Of a stretch of 64,000 nt of DNA, positions 1 through 10,457 are shown piece after piece; position 1 is the first letter of the stretch; each line of letters begins with the position of its first letter. Made by a program: the position numbers and the translations under genes. Source of the DNA: Parastagonospora avenae f. sp. tritici 18332-5 (taxonomy: Eukaryota > Ascomycota > Dothideomycetes > Pleosporales > Phaeosphaeriaceae); the NCBI GenBank assembly GCA_022559985.1, contig JAFJTR010000007.1, forward strand, positions 310,001-374,000, read 5' to 3'. The notes beneath the pieces are model-generated. The model saw nothing but the letters and a program-made list of their open reading frames with translations. It was not told the origin of the DNA and searched no databases.

Positions 1-1758
1 CGTGGAGAAGGATGAATCGTAGTAAGCAGGGCCACTGTGGTCCATGACTTCGCGCTTATCGGTGCCATTCAAGGCAACGACATAGGGATGGCGCTCCATG
101 GAGCTTCTCTCGGTAGAGACGTAGTAGACGAGGTTGTTCTTCAGATCGACTCGAGATGGAGCCTCCACAACCTCCCACTCGCCCTTAGAAAGTAAGATAG
201 GCTTGTCGCTGTCCAGGGGAGTGAAGTAGCCGATGTGATCATATCCTTCGTGAATGACGCTGTCGATATATCCATCATTTGCACGACCCAACGAAGAGTC
301 AGCGGGAATGAAGGTCGTCTTATGAGACACCTCGAACCATCCTCCATCTAGCTCCGCAACATTCTCTTCTCGAATAGTCTTTCCCGTACGTGTCGACACG
401 TCGATCAATATAAGCTTGAGGATATCGCTCTCGCGGTTGGTCTCTCGAACAAGAACTTGCCCGCTCTTGCCAGCCCAGACAATCTCTGTGATCAAACGGT
501 CCTTGTCTGTGAAGTCATTGTCGATATCGACCTTGAACATTTCGCTCTTCTCGATGTCGTAGAACTGCAACGTCACGATCGGGTTTGGTGCGCCAGCTTT
601 TGGGTACTTGATCTCGCGGACCTCAGGGTAAGACTCCTTGCCAGCATCGGGCTCTTTCCCACTTGGACGAGAAACAAAGTATTGTACGGGGTACGTTGGC
701 ACCATAGATTCATCGGTTCGCAGGAACGCAACGTATTTGCCATCCTCGGACCACCACGTCGCGCTGTTGTCCTGGAAGACTTCCTCTTCGTATACCCAAT
801 CAGGAACACCGTAGAAAAGCTCAGAGCCTCCATCATGCGTGATTTTGACGACCTTCTGGGAGTCTAGCTTGCGGAGGTATAGGTTGTTGTCCCGTGTAAA
901 GACAACAGCATCCGACTGGGGCGAGAACGAAGCGTACTGCACCCTGGCACTTTGATTCTCGGGATCCAGAGGCTCACCGGTTTGTGTCTCGACGTCGAAT
1001 ATCCAGTAGAGTCCCGTGTAGGAATGCCTCCAATTCTTCTGCTGCTCAGACATCACAAGCACTTTCTTGAAGTCGGCGCTGGGCCAGACGTTGCTAGGGT
1101 AGATGAATAGGCCTTCGCCAATCTGGAAGCTGCCTTTCTTCATCAACGTGAACTTCTCGCCTGTAGCTCCAGTATTGTCTTTGCTCCTGATATCCTCTAC
1201 GACCAAGTAGTCTTTTCCTGATACGCCTTTCTCGAGCAACAGGCCGTCCTCTCCCTTGGGACCTGCGATCCAAGACACACTTTGTGACTGAGGATAGAAT
1301 TGGCCGCCGAGAACACTATCGAGTGTGATCTTCCTCCCAGAACCTTTCGTAGCGCTTGCGTCCGGGTCGTGCGGCCGAGTGGATGAATGCTTATAGTTGC
1401 CATTCATGAGAAAAGACACCAGCGCCAGGGCCCAGCCGACTGCGCATATAGTGCCAACGATCCATAGCGTCCGTCGCGCCTTCTTGTCTACGGGTGTGAG
1501 GGGATGGAATTTACCATCTTCGAGGTCGAAATGTTCGCGCGCATGTCCAAGGTCACCGTTGCCATCGTCTGTATATTTCTCCGAGACTTTCGAGCGTGCG
1601 CCGTTGAATCCTCCGTCGTTGATGTGTTCTAGTACGAGCGATGTGGTCGATATGGAGGATGCAGAAGCCTCGGAACCGTCTACTGAAGGGCGTGGCGATT
1701 CCTGGTGCTGTGCAAGCAGCTCCGTCTCTTCCTCTTTCGTGGCGCGCGGTCGCGGCAT
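1..1758 (-). CDS. dapB: Vacuolar dipeptidyl aminopeptidase (DPP-IV family, DapB/Dap2-like), 3' end cut by window edge
   Basis: Type II membrane serine protease of family S9B that removes X-Pro/X-Ala dipeptides, in fungi located in the vacuolar membrane. The frame is open without introns from ATG 1758 to the left edge: 586 codons of the roughly 900 usual for the family. An acidic, Ser/Glu-rich cytosolic tail is followed by one membrane segment at about residues 93-118 (RRTLWIVGTICAVGWALALV), then the DPP-IV beta-propeller (for example residues reading YWIFDVETQTGEPL, WSEDGKYVAFLRTDES and VPTYPVQYFVSRPSG). The alpha/beta-hydrolase domain with the Ser-Asp-His triad lies outside the window, so activity cannot be judged. 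The start is the first ATG before the membrane anchor. Family assignment is firm; the choice of Dap2-type over Ste13-type is inferred from the short tail. Confidence 0.93.
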   Translation of the reverse strand, partial: MPRPRATKEEETELLAQHQESPRPSVDGSEASASSISTTSLVLEHINDGGFNGARSKVSEKYTDDGNGDLGHAREHFDLEDGKFHPLTPVDKKARRTLWIVGTICAVGWALALVSFLMNGNYKHSSTRPHDPDASATKGSGRKITLDSVLGGQFYPQSQSVSWIAGPKGEDGLLLEKGVSGKDYLVVEDIRSKDNTGATGEKFTLMKKGSFQIGEGLFIYPSNVWPSADFKKVLVMSEQQKNWRHSYTGLYWIFDVETQTGEPLDPENQSARVQYASFSPQSDAVVFTRDNNLYLRKLDSQKVVKITHDGGSELFYGVPDWVYEEEVFQDNSATWWSEDGKYVAFLRTDESMVPTYPVQYFVSRPSGKEPDAGKESYPEVREIKYPKAGAPNPIVTLQFYDIEKSEMFKVDIDNDFTDKDRLITEIVWAGKSGQVLVRETNRESDILKLILIDVSTRTGKTIREENVAELDGGWFEVSHKTTFIPADSSLGRANDGYIDSVIHEGYDHIGYFTPLDSDKPILLSKGEWEVVEAPSRVDLKNNLVYYVSTERSSMERHPYVVALNGTDKREVMDHSGPAYYDSSFST

Positions 1759-2353
1759 GATGGCGGTCTAATATGGCAGACAGAGACTACGATACTGTCA
1801 TTGTAGTGTCTCAAGCTCTAATATCGATACATACTCCTGCGACCAAGTTGACGCGTGTCAGAGGCCGGCGCAATATGCGGAAGCTCGGTCACCGTTGCGG
1901 AGCTGGAGCGGAGGTGAGAGAGCTCGCGTTTGGCCCGAAACAGCCCAAGCCACTCTTTGATGCGTGGTTAACTGCCGCTGGCACATTCAAAACACAAATA
2001 ATCATAGCAAGAATTTTCTATTCAGAGCCTATTCAGGACGACATCTATTATAGTATGGCAAGAGAGGCTCTTTGTGAACCTCAGACAGCCTGGAGTCTGC
2101 TTCATGGTCATTACCAGAAGATGCACGCTTTCGTCTGAGTTGTATGCGAAAGTGCTTCTAACAGGATTACCATAACATCCCATTATCGACCAACTGCCAA
2201 AACCAGACACCAACGCAGCGCAGGCTGATGCCTTTTTTGCGTCTGATCCCACTCCGAAACGGACGAATGAGAAGCACTTTTGATGTTCGAGCTTTTACAC
2301 TCCATCCTCTAGTTAACCAGCTTTCCTCTTGAACGTTGTAGCCGGGGCTATGA
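1759..2353. other. Intergenic: upstream of dapB, downstream of RPB7
   Basis: This stretch holds the dapB promoter (both flanking genes are on the minus strand). Short open frames here (a 121-codon one at 1773-2138) have no family-like features. I see no RNA gene or repeat. Confidence 0.6.
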
Positions 2354-3031
2354 CTATTGAGGCAGAGGACCAAGGTAATCCTGGAAATGTTTAGCAGTGT
2401 AAGCATACGGTAGCAAGCAGGGCGGCTGACCTCCTTCATGGTGCCGACGGCGAACATCTTGTCAACCTCAGATCGGAGACCCTTGATCTTGATACGGATG
2501 TTGGTGCCCTTCTCAATGACTTGCTCGCCGTTATCAGTCCACTGTGGCGGTGTGGCATTTGCATCGAATGTGATATCTGATGGGATCATCTGTATGGTGT
2601 TAGTGGACGGGTACCTGCATAAGGCGCATGGCAGTCCTCACGTTACGTCCTACGAATGCTTGCAGCGAGCCACAGTCCACGAAGAAACCGGTACGGAGGA
2701 CTGAGGTGACTACACCGTCCATCTGTACCATGGTCAGCTCTCACCATACTACGCACTGCCCAGCCCTGTGATCGAAACGTACCACCTCGCCCTTGTACGG
2801 CCGCCACACGATGGCTTTGTAGTGCACGATGTATTCGGCATGTCCGGATCCAGGCAGTACTTTTCCGTCTGAGATGTCGAAGGCGTCAAGTATACACACG
2901 ATGGTGTACTTTCCTGTGCTCGAGCCCTCCTCCTTCTGCAGCAGTTCGCGATGGATGTGTGACCGGATAAGGGGGCCGAAATATGACGGATGCAGCTGGA
3001 TCGTCTTTTCAAGTTCTTTAAGGAAGAACAT
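2354..3031 (-). CDS. RPB7: DNA-directed RNA polymerase II subunit Rpb7
   Basis: Subunit of the Rpb4/Rpb7 stalk of RNA polymerase II, which binds emerging RNA and helps initiation and mRNA decay. Four exons: 3031-2783, 2722-2642, 2589-2431 and 2380-2354, giving 171 residues, the same length as the yeast protein. The first half is the tip domain (MFFLKELEKTIQLHPSYFGP; EGSSTGKYTIVCILDAFDIS; WRPYKGEV), the second the S1/OB fold (MDGVVTSVLRTGFFVDCG; IPSDITFDANATPP; VIEKGTNIRIKIKGL; AVGTMKE), and the last exon supplies only DYLGPLPQ. Introns are 60, 52 and 50 nt; the second has a perfect CTAAC branch. The last donor is GTCAGC. Start, splice sites and end agree with the family throughout. Confidence 0.96.
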
Positions 3032-3669
3032 GACTGCGCGTGCGACAGGCTATCGGCGATACGGTAGAGTGATGCGCGCGGCTTTGCAGGTGGCTATGGG
3101 CGATGTGCACGATGTGGACGGGTGGGAGACGGTGGAGAGGGAGACTTCAGCACGGGTGCTTTCGAATTATGCGACTTTATTGTCTTATTGTTCCCAACGT
3201 AGCGTAGGTGGTGAAGGAGAGGAGTGGTTGCCAATGCGCGCGCGCCCAAGAGACTCCCGCTACCAGCGAACCAGCCCTTAAATATGCGCCCTACAGTCCA
3301 TGCGCGAAGATGCCAGTATGTGCGCCGCTTGTGAATTCCAGATTCTACCGTGTAGGCAGTGGTGCGCGAAGGTGCGTGAGGCGTGGGGAACAATGGAAAA
3401 CTGGGGTCTGTGTTGATGATGCGCGGAAGCTCCAAGAAGTTCCTCTCGGCGCGGAAAATCAGTCTCGACGGCCCTGAGCTAATACCACGCGCTCACCTGC
3501 CAGCACTCGCGCCCCACTCCTCCATGCCGTGGGACCTTCACCTGCATTTGTCCGCCCAACACCGTGCCTGACAGCCGAGGCGCCATCTTCCGCACAACTC
3601 CTCCCAAGCATGTCCTGGTAGCCGATCCGTTCATCCTTTGACACGCGAGACAGTACTGCATCCGGCGCC
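3032..3669. other. Divergent intergenic region between RPB7 and MPO1
   Basis: Shared 5' region of two divergent genes. The overlapping short frames at 3094-3680 on both strands are low-complexity shadows with no recognisable domain. A GC-rich stretch carries GCGCGCGC-type runs near 3233-3247. Confidence 0.6.
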
Positions 3670-4399
3670 ATGTCCCTCAACCTCGAGAAGCAGCTCCAAT
3701 TCGTACGTCATTGTTGAACTTCCCCAGACAGCAGACGCTGACCGGAATCTAGTATGGAGCATATCATCACAACCACGTATGTTTAGAGAGCAGCACGGCA
3801 TTTCACATGTCAGCTAACGTAGCCATGTTTACAGGTCAACGTTGCTGTGCATATCATCTGTGTACCGCCAATCTTGTTGACGGCCTTTCTGCTGGTAAGA
3901 CATTCCACGTGGTCATGCTGTTGCATGCTAACTTCCTCAGCTCACAAACACCCCCGCCGTTCCGCTACCATCATGGCTCTCCGTGCCGAACCTGCCCCTT
4001 AATGTCGGCACGGCAGCTGCCACCTTGTATTCGACCTTGTACATACTCATGGAGCCCGTTGCCGGAGCCATGCTCGCGCCTATTCTCATCGGTGCGACAG
4101 CTGTTGCCAACCACTTGACATCGACGTACGGGTCCACCGCCAACTACTGGGCAGTCGCAATAAATGTTGTCTGTTGGATAGCGCAATTCATTGGGCACGG
4201 CAAGTTCGAGGGAAGAGCCCCTGCGCTGCTCGACAATCTCGTACAGGCCATTTTCCTCGCACCTTTTTTTGTGTGGTTTGAAATCCTGTTCTCGCTCGGC
4301 TACCGTCCTGAGCTGAAGCGTCGCATCGACCAAGCCGTCGAGCAGGACATCCAGAAATTCCGCAAGAGTAAGGAAAAGCAGAACGGCTCTGCTAAATGA
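3670..4399 (+). CDS. MPO1: Mpo1-type 2-hydroxy fatty acid dioxygenase (DUF962, YGL010w family)
   Basis: Endoplasmic-reticulum membrane protein; the yeast member Mpo1 is an Fe(II)-dependent dioxygenase in alpha-oxidation of the 2-hydroxy fatty acid made from phytosphingosine. Four exons, all phase 0: 3670-3702, 3753-3776, 3835-3894 and 3941-4399, giving 191 residues (yeast 174). Exon 2 encodes the conserved YGAYHHNH and exon 3 VNVAVHIICVPPILLTAFLL; the C-terminal half has WIAQFIGHGKFEGRAPALLD and the membrane segment AIFLAPFFVWFEILFSLGY. The spaced His residues (YHHNH, VHII, GHG) are the likely iron ligands by family knowledge. Exons 2 and 3 are only 24 and 60 nt, so simple ORF calling misses the catalytic N-terminus. 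Confidence 0.93.
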
Positions 4400-5356
4400 G
4401 GAATATTTACGTTGTGTGCATACTGTACAAACCACCACAAGAAGCCGACAGGTCTCTCGGAAGGCAAGGATAGAACAGAAGGGACAAAGAGACGGAAGCA
4501 AGTTTAGGATTTGTGAAGATACCGTAGGCGGATATAGCATTGCATTGGAGCACTAGGCGTTTGAAGCTGCATAACGAGTTGGCTGCTGTCCTTTTGTTAC
4601 GCAGATTACAGCCGTGTCGATGCGTCAGTGTGTTAATTGCGGGATACCTAATTAGATGATTGGTCTGCTTGTCGCTCCAGTTGACTGCGATAATCTTGAA
4701 TAGGTAGTAGAAGAATCAAATGAATTGCTGCGCGGAAGCATCCTACTTGTATCTGCTTTCTTTGGTGAGATATACCACAGAAAAAACGACAGTAGCACCA
4801 GGCTTCGGCAAAATATACGTTTCTAGAGAAGCCTGGATATATTCAGTACTGCAACATAATCTCGTCTAGTTTTGTAAAAGTTTTGAATACATCCAGGATA
4901 CACTTTCGCTCTTTCGTTCAGTGAAGGCGGACAGATATTCTGCAGGGGCCTGGTGGTAGGTACACACAAAGCTTCTGTAATTAACAAATTGCCGACGCTC
5001 GGGTGAGACCAAAATTTCGCAGTGAGCTTCTGGCGGGAGGATCAGAGCTTCCACTCCACGTGAGAACTTGAGGTCGACATGTATGAGCAGTACTAAAGCT
5101 GGCCATCCCAGCACGATAATTAGTAAATCTCATCCCCAGATATGGTGTTGTGCGGTCGATGGAGCTGGTCCGTGTTGTTGCGGCTTTTTGGGTTAGTGCT
5201 GCGCTTGGCGGTAGCGCTTTCCTCCCGAGCGACCGCAAGTCTTTTGCTTCCAGCAGAGCTCCATCTTCCACTCCATCAACATCTCCCCTCTTTCCCTTCT
5301 GCATCAATCTCAATTGATTGCAGAGCTATACCAATAGCCTCTTGAGCACCACAGCC
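4400..5356. other. Intergenic: 3' of MPO1 and promoter of ATP1
   Basis: No supported gene. The stretch from about 4600 to 5000 is AT-rich; 5140-5356 turns C/T-rich on the plus strand (CTTTCC, TCTTCC, CCTCTTTCCC runs), common in fungal 5' regions of highly expressed genes such as ATP1. Confidence 0.6.
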
Positions 5357-7624
5357 ATGTTCTCAAGAGCCATCCGCCAGTCGAGCCGCCGGGTCGCTGC
5401 AATCTCTGCTTCGAGCAGAATTGCGTCGGTAAGTGCATTGAATCGCGCCTGCCATTGCGCCCGCAGCCGTCGCAGCCATCGCCCGCAGCTTCCCGAATCG
5501 CGACACGATGCCATTGGTGCCACAATGGAGCTTCGCTGATGGAATTGGGACTGCGGTGTTGGCTGGGCGGCGAGGAGCTCCCACTATGCCGAGACCAAGT
5601 ACTGACCACCGTCTTCCACCAGACCCGCGCACCTGCTTTTGCCCAGGTCCGAACCTACGCCGAGGCAAAGGCCACCCCCACCGAGGTCTCCTCCATCCTT
5701 GAGCAGAGGATCCGCGGAGTCCAGGAGGAGAACAGCCTCGCCGAGACCGGTCGTGTCCTCTCCGTCGGGTACGCCACACCAGAACATCGCAGACCAAAAA
5801 GAGCACTGGAAAGCTGACGAGGATGACAGTGACGGTATCGCCCGTGTCCATGGAATGAACAACGTCCAGGCCGAGGAGCTCGTCGAGTACGCCAAGCCCC
5901 AGCTTTGAGCTCCCAACCACGAAGCTAACGGAAGTGTAGGTTCGCCTCCGGTGTCAAGGGCATGTGCATGAACTTGGAAGCCGGCCAGGTCGGTGTTGTG
6001 CTGTTCGGTTCCGATCGATTGGTCAAGGAAGGCGAGACCGTCAAGCGTACCGGAGAGATTGTACGTTTGCGAAGTACTCCAGGAAGCACCAAACGCTAAC
6101 GAAATCTACAGGTCGACGTTCCTGTTGGCGAGTCTCTTCTCGGACGTGTCGTCGACGCCCTCGGCAACCCCATCGACGGAAAGGGACCCCTCAAGACCAC
6201 CGAGAAGCGCCGTGCTCAGCTCAAGGCCCCCGGTATTCTGCCGCGTCAGTCCGTCAAGGAGCCTGTCCAGACTGGTCTCAAATCCGTCGACGCCATGGTT
6301 CCCATTGGCCGTGGCCAGCGTGAGCTGATCATTGGTGACCGTCAGACCGGAAAGACCGCTGTCGCTCTGGACGCTATGCTAAACCAGGCGCGTTGGAATA
6401 AGGGTTAGTATTCCCTTGCTGTGAATGTATGAAGAAGATTCTGACAAGCTGCAGGCACCGATGAGAAGAAGAAGCTTTACTGCATCTACGTCGCCGTTGG
6501 TCAGAAGCGATCCACCGTCGCCCAGCTCGTCAAGACCCTTGAGGAGAACGACGCCATGAAGTACACCATCATCGTTGCCGCCACTGCCTCCGAGGCTGGT
6601 AAGTCCATTGTCCCGGTTCTGTTGTCTGATGTCTTGTGCTGACTATCTCCAAGCTCCCCTTCAATACCTGGCCCCCTTCACAGGTTGTTCTATGGGCGAG
6701 TGGTACGTGGATATCTTTTCAGAATTCATTTGTCGCCCCAAACTAACTTGAAGGTATCCAGGTTCCGTGATAATGGAAAGCACGCTCTCATCATCTACGA
6801 TGATTTGACAAAGCAGGCCGTTGCCTACCGTCAGATGTCACTACTTCTCCGCCGTCCTCCCGGTATTTGCACCCATTTACGAAGCCGTCGGGACATATAT
6901 TGACATTCTACAGGTCGTGAGGCTTACCCCGGTGACGTCTTCTACCTCCACTCTCGTCTTCTCGAGCGTGCAGCCAAGATGAACGACAAGCTCGGCGGTG
7001 GTTCGCTCACTGCTCTGCCCGTCATTGAGACGCAGGGTGGAGACGTGTCTGCCTACATTCCCACCAACGTCATTTCCATCACTGACGGCCAGGTATGTTA
7101 GTTCCAATTTTTTCATAATCATGTTTGCTGACTTCTCCTAGATCTTCTTGGAGGCTGAGCTATTCTACAAGGGTGTCCGTCCCGCCATTAACGTCGGTCT
7201 TTCCGTCTCCCGTGTCGGATCCGCTGCCCAGGTCAAGGCCATGAAGCAGGTCGCTGGTTCCCTGAAGCTCTTCTTGGCCCAGTACCGTGAGGTTGCCGCC
7301 TTCGCCCAATTCGGTTCTGACTTGGACGCTGCCACAAAACAAACTCTTGCCCGCGGTGAGCGCCTGACTGAGCTTCTCAAGCAGAAGCAGTACTCGCCCA
7401 TGGCCGTCAACGAGATGGTTCCCTTGATCTATGCCGGTGTCAACGGTCTTTTGGACAACGTGCCCGTCAACAAGATTCTCCAGTGGGAGGCCGACTTCCT
7501 TGCCCACCTCAAATCGAACGAGACCGAGATGCTCGAGACTATTGATCGGGAAGGTGCGCTCAGCAAGGACCTCGAGTCCAAGCTGAGGGAGGTTGCCACA
7601 AGCTTCACCAAGCAATTCTTGTAA
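5357..7624 (+). CDS. ATP1: ATP synthase F1 subunit alpha, mitochondrial
   Basis: Regulatory nucleotide-binding subunit of the mitochondrial F1Fo ATP synthase. Ten exons: 5357-5428, 5623-5768, 5830-5886, 5940-6060, 6112-6403, 6455-6598, 6654-6702, 6762-6862, 6914-7092 and 7142-7624, giving 547 residues (yeast 545). Exon 1 is an Arg/Ser-rich mitochondrial presequence (MFSRAIRQSSRRVAAISASS). The Walker A loop GDRQTGKT is at residues 207-214, Walker B is in HALIIYDD, and the Arg-finger region is GLSVSRVGSAAQVKAMKQVA. Intron 1 (194 nt) is much longer than the others (49-61 nt). The gene is dense in C-ending codons such as GTC, CTC and GCC, as expected for a highly expressed gene. Every junction reproduces the conserved protein, including codons split across introns such as VE|FASG and MGEW|FRDNG. 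Confidence 0.98.
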
Positions 7625-8239
7625 ATGGAGAAGGCTTGAAGAAGAGTGGGTAAACCCTATTTTACCATTTTCCGAGGGGAGCAAAAAAGTGCTGATTGGT
7701 CCTCGTGGAATAGATGTATAATAGAAGATGCGTCCTCGCCATCAGCTGTCTCAATATGGAAGATTTGTTCGTTTTCTGCATTGAACATGGCGGATGCTGC
7801 GATCTTGGTGCATGACCCCCTCTGTCCAAGACTCGAGTACCCTAGTGATTCCCTTTGCGCTGCTGGCTGTTAGCGGTAGATGTAGCTTCGAATAGTGGGC
7901 TTGTATATCGCGAATTCAGCTTTTGTTATGTTACTTGGCCGTACTATCAGTGATTATGCTTTCTATTTCTTGAATTGACTTGGAGCGACTGGGGAGGCTG
8001 AATATGTTCATTTGACTATTAAAGCTCTGAAGCAGCCTAATACACCTGCGTATTCCTTCAGGATCCTACATCATCTTAGACAGAAAGTCGATGTTACCGA
8101 TATTATGTCATATCGCGGAAGTATGGATTTCGTACGCAACGCTTCGAGGCGCTCTCATTCGCATTATACTAAGTGCAGGAATCTATACAAAACCTGTAAG
8201 CTCCTATATCCCAAGCTCACTCAGTATTCCATCACAAGT
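7625..8239. other. Convergent 3' intergenic region (ATP1 / TVP38)
   Basis: Holds the two 3' untranslated regions. The 227-codon plus-strand frame beginning at 8012 mostly mirrors the TVP38 coding strand and is rejected. No RNA gene seen. Confidence 0.6.
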
Positions 8240-9451
8240 CTACTTCTTCCCATTCTCTTCTTCACTTGCATCCCCGTCCCCATCCTTAAACGGATCATCC
8301 CCAATCTCAACCGCATCATCCTCCGTGACCGCCGGCTCATCATGATACTCATCATCCCACGTGGTATTCAAACTAATATCATCCTCCTCCTCCCTCAACG
8401 TCTCCGCCGCGCCCAACGCCTCCGGATCATCCGAGTACTCGCGTTCCAAATCCTCGATACTCGCGCGGCGAATCCCCGCACGCTCTTCAGCCTCGAGTTG
8501 CGCCGCGCGCTCGCGCGTTTTCTTGTACATAAACCAGCCCGTCACGATGCCCGCTATCGCACCAATGGCGATAGATATGTAAGATATAGCTTTGGTCTTG
8601 GGATCCATTTTGCCGCCGGACTCTGCGATTTTCTCGAGCTGGCTGCCGATGAAGATGTGCAGCATGAGCTTTGGGGATATGATCGCGGTGGCTAGACCGT
8701 AGCTGGCCCAGTGGACGGTGGGGAAGGTGGCGATTGCGCCGTTGGAGAGGGAGTAGGGGAGCGGGCAGAGGCGGATCATAACGAGGAGCTTCAGGCCGTC
8801 GTGTTTGAGGGTCAGCGCGAGCGCAGCGAAGCGCTTGTCGCCTTTGATTAGGCGGTCGACGAAGGATTTGAGGAGCGAGCGCGAGGCGAGGAAGGAGGCG
8901 GTGGAGCCGAGGATGGTGGCTGAGGCGGCGATATACCAGCTTGGATGTGTTAGATGTGGTTTCGAGAGATGAAAGTGCTTCGTCGAGCATATGTTGAGGA
9001 CTCACCCGTTTGGAAAGCCGTAGACGAAGCCGGCGATGGTCATGAGTGTGCCGTGTCCGACTAATGGGGGGAACGACACGGCGAAGATCAAGGCCCAGAG
9101 GATCAGCCAGCCAGCTCTTATGTCTCGCCATTTCTTCGCGACAGGCACCAACTTTCCGAATATGCGCTCATTGTATATCAAAAACAGAATTCCAAACACT
9201 ACTAGTAGAATGGTCGCCAGAAGTAACAGCACCTTCTGCAAGACCGTGAGTTTGTTGTATTGCTCCATTACGCGCCGCGATGCTTTGTCGTAGCTCGTCA
9301 TTATCTTCTGGCGCATCGACTGCTGGCCATGATGCGATGTCGTCCGGCGGAAGGAGGATGTCGAGCGGCGACTCCATACTGGTGTTTCGCCTGTTTCTTC
9401 ATCCTCGAGAGGCAGGGCTAGTGCGCGGACGTCGTAGTCGTCAGCTGGCAT
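8240..9451 (-). CDS. TVP38: Golgi membrane protein Tvp38 (DedA/VTT family)
   Basis: Multi-pass membrane protein of the SNARE-associated Golgi (VTT/DedA) family, in yeast found with Tlg2 vesicles. Two exons, 9451-9006 and 8939-8240, give 381 residues. A cytosolic N-terminus leads to a membrane segment near residues 70-93 (LQKVLLLLATILLVVFGILF), a second (GWLILWALIFAVSFPPLVGH) and the VTT core with its GFVYGFPNG loop, which the intron interrupts, followed by SATILGSTASFLASR and LVMIRLCPLPYSLSNGAIAT. A final membrane helix (ISYISIAIGAIAGIVTGWFM) precedes a long acidic tail (EEEDDISL, EENGKK). The intron acceptor CCAAG|C is slightly unusual but restores the conserved NGWYIAASATILGS junction. Confidence 0.93.
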
Positions 9452-10457
9452 GTTTACTGTGGTTGCGGCGCGGCGCGGGACGAAGCGGGTACGGGGAGAT
9501 GATGGGGGTTAGAGTTGGCAAAGGATTACGGACTGCTACTCTCGAGCGCAGGCATTCCGGATGTGTATGGTGGTATCAGGGGACGAAGCAACGGGCTGTG
9601 GTTGTTGGATCTGACTTGACTAGTGCTGGCTGGACGAGCAGCTGGTTTCATCATCGCAGCGTGCTAAGTCCGAGAGCCGGGCGGGTGCATCATTGCAGGG
9701 ACCAGGAGGGATGTGGACGCAAACATCGTCTGCAATACCTTGGGGGGGTTTCGCCAGAGCGCAGAGCATATCCTGTCTCAGATGCGGCGGTTTAGCACTG
9801 CATCTCCAAAAGCTTCTTGGAAGGTTTGCTATAGCTGTTACACGATATGCAACCTTTCAGATCGACTGCAGGCATTCAATGTCGAGCCACGTGATTCAGC
9901 CTCAGATCCGCGAACCAGGAGTGCGCATGCGCTGGGTCTTGAGGGACATGGTCGAGCCACCGATGACAAGAATAAATAGTCGTCAGCAGCCCCCGTGTCC
10001 TATTCTCAACGAACCCTCAGCCGCAGCATAGAACTGCCAATTGATACCATACCCCCCTCGTGCTTCCACGGCACCGAGTTCCTGGAAGACGCGGTGCTGG
10101 GTCGTCACGGACGGCGGCGGGCTAATCTTGGAATCGTCCCGCAGGTCCCCCACAGGTCCTACAGCTACGTAAGGCTAGTTAGGGTCAAGCTTCATTCGCC
10201 CATGAGATCGGGGCACCCGTCCTATTCACTCATTTTGCCCTTTTGGCTCCGCGCACTCCGTCGTCAGTCTCGCAGCGATTCTGCGGGACGTCCAGCCCCC
10301 GTCCTGTTCTTCATCGCAGCTTCGTTTTTCTGACGCGCCGGTCGCCCTTCTCTGCCATTACCCGCAGTCCTTAATCAGCCCGTCCACCCCCAGACCTCCA
10401 GCTTCCTGCGCGTCCACCTCCACCTCCAACTCCACCCACATCTGCATATCTTTGACT
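9452..10457. other. Divergent intergenic region (TVP38 / CCCH-Smr gene)
   Basis: A roughly 1 kb shared 5' region. The last 150 bp before the CCCH-Smr start are strongly C-rich on the plus strand (CCACCTCCACCTCC-like), typical of a 5' untranslated leader. The short frames at 9693-10333 carry no domain. Confidence 0.6.

Noticed and set aside
1773..2138. 121-codon plus-strand frame beside dapB
   Set aside because: No motif, no splice partner, and located in the dapB promoter.
8012..8695. 227-codon plus-strand frame
   Set aside because: Opposite strand of the TVP38 acidic tail; a shadow frame.
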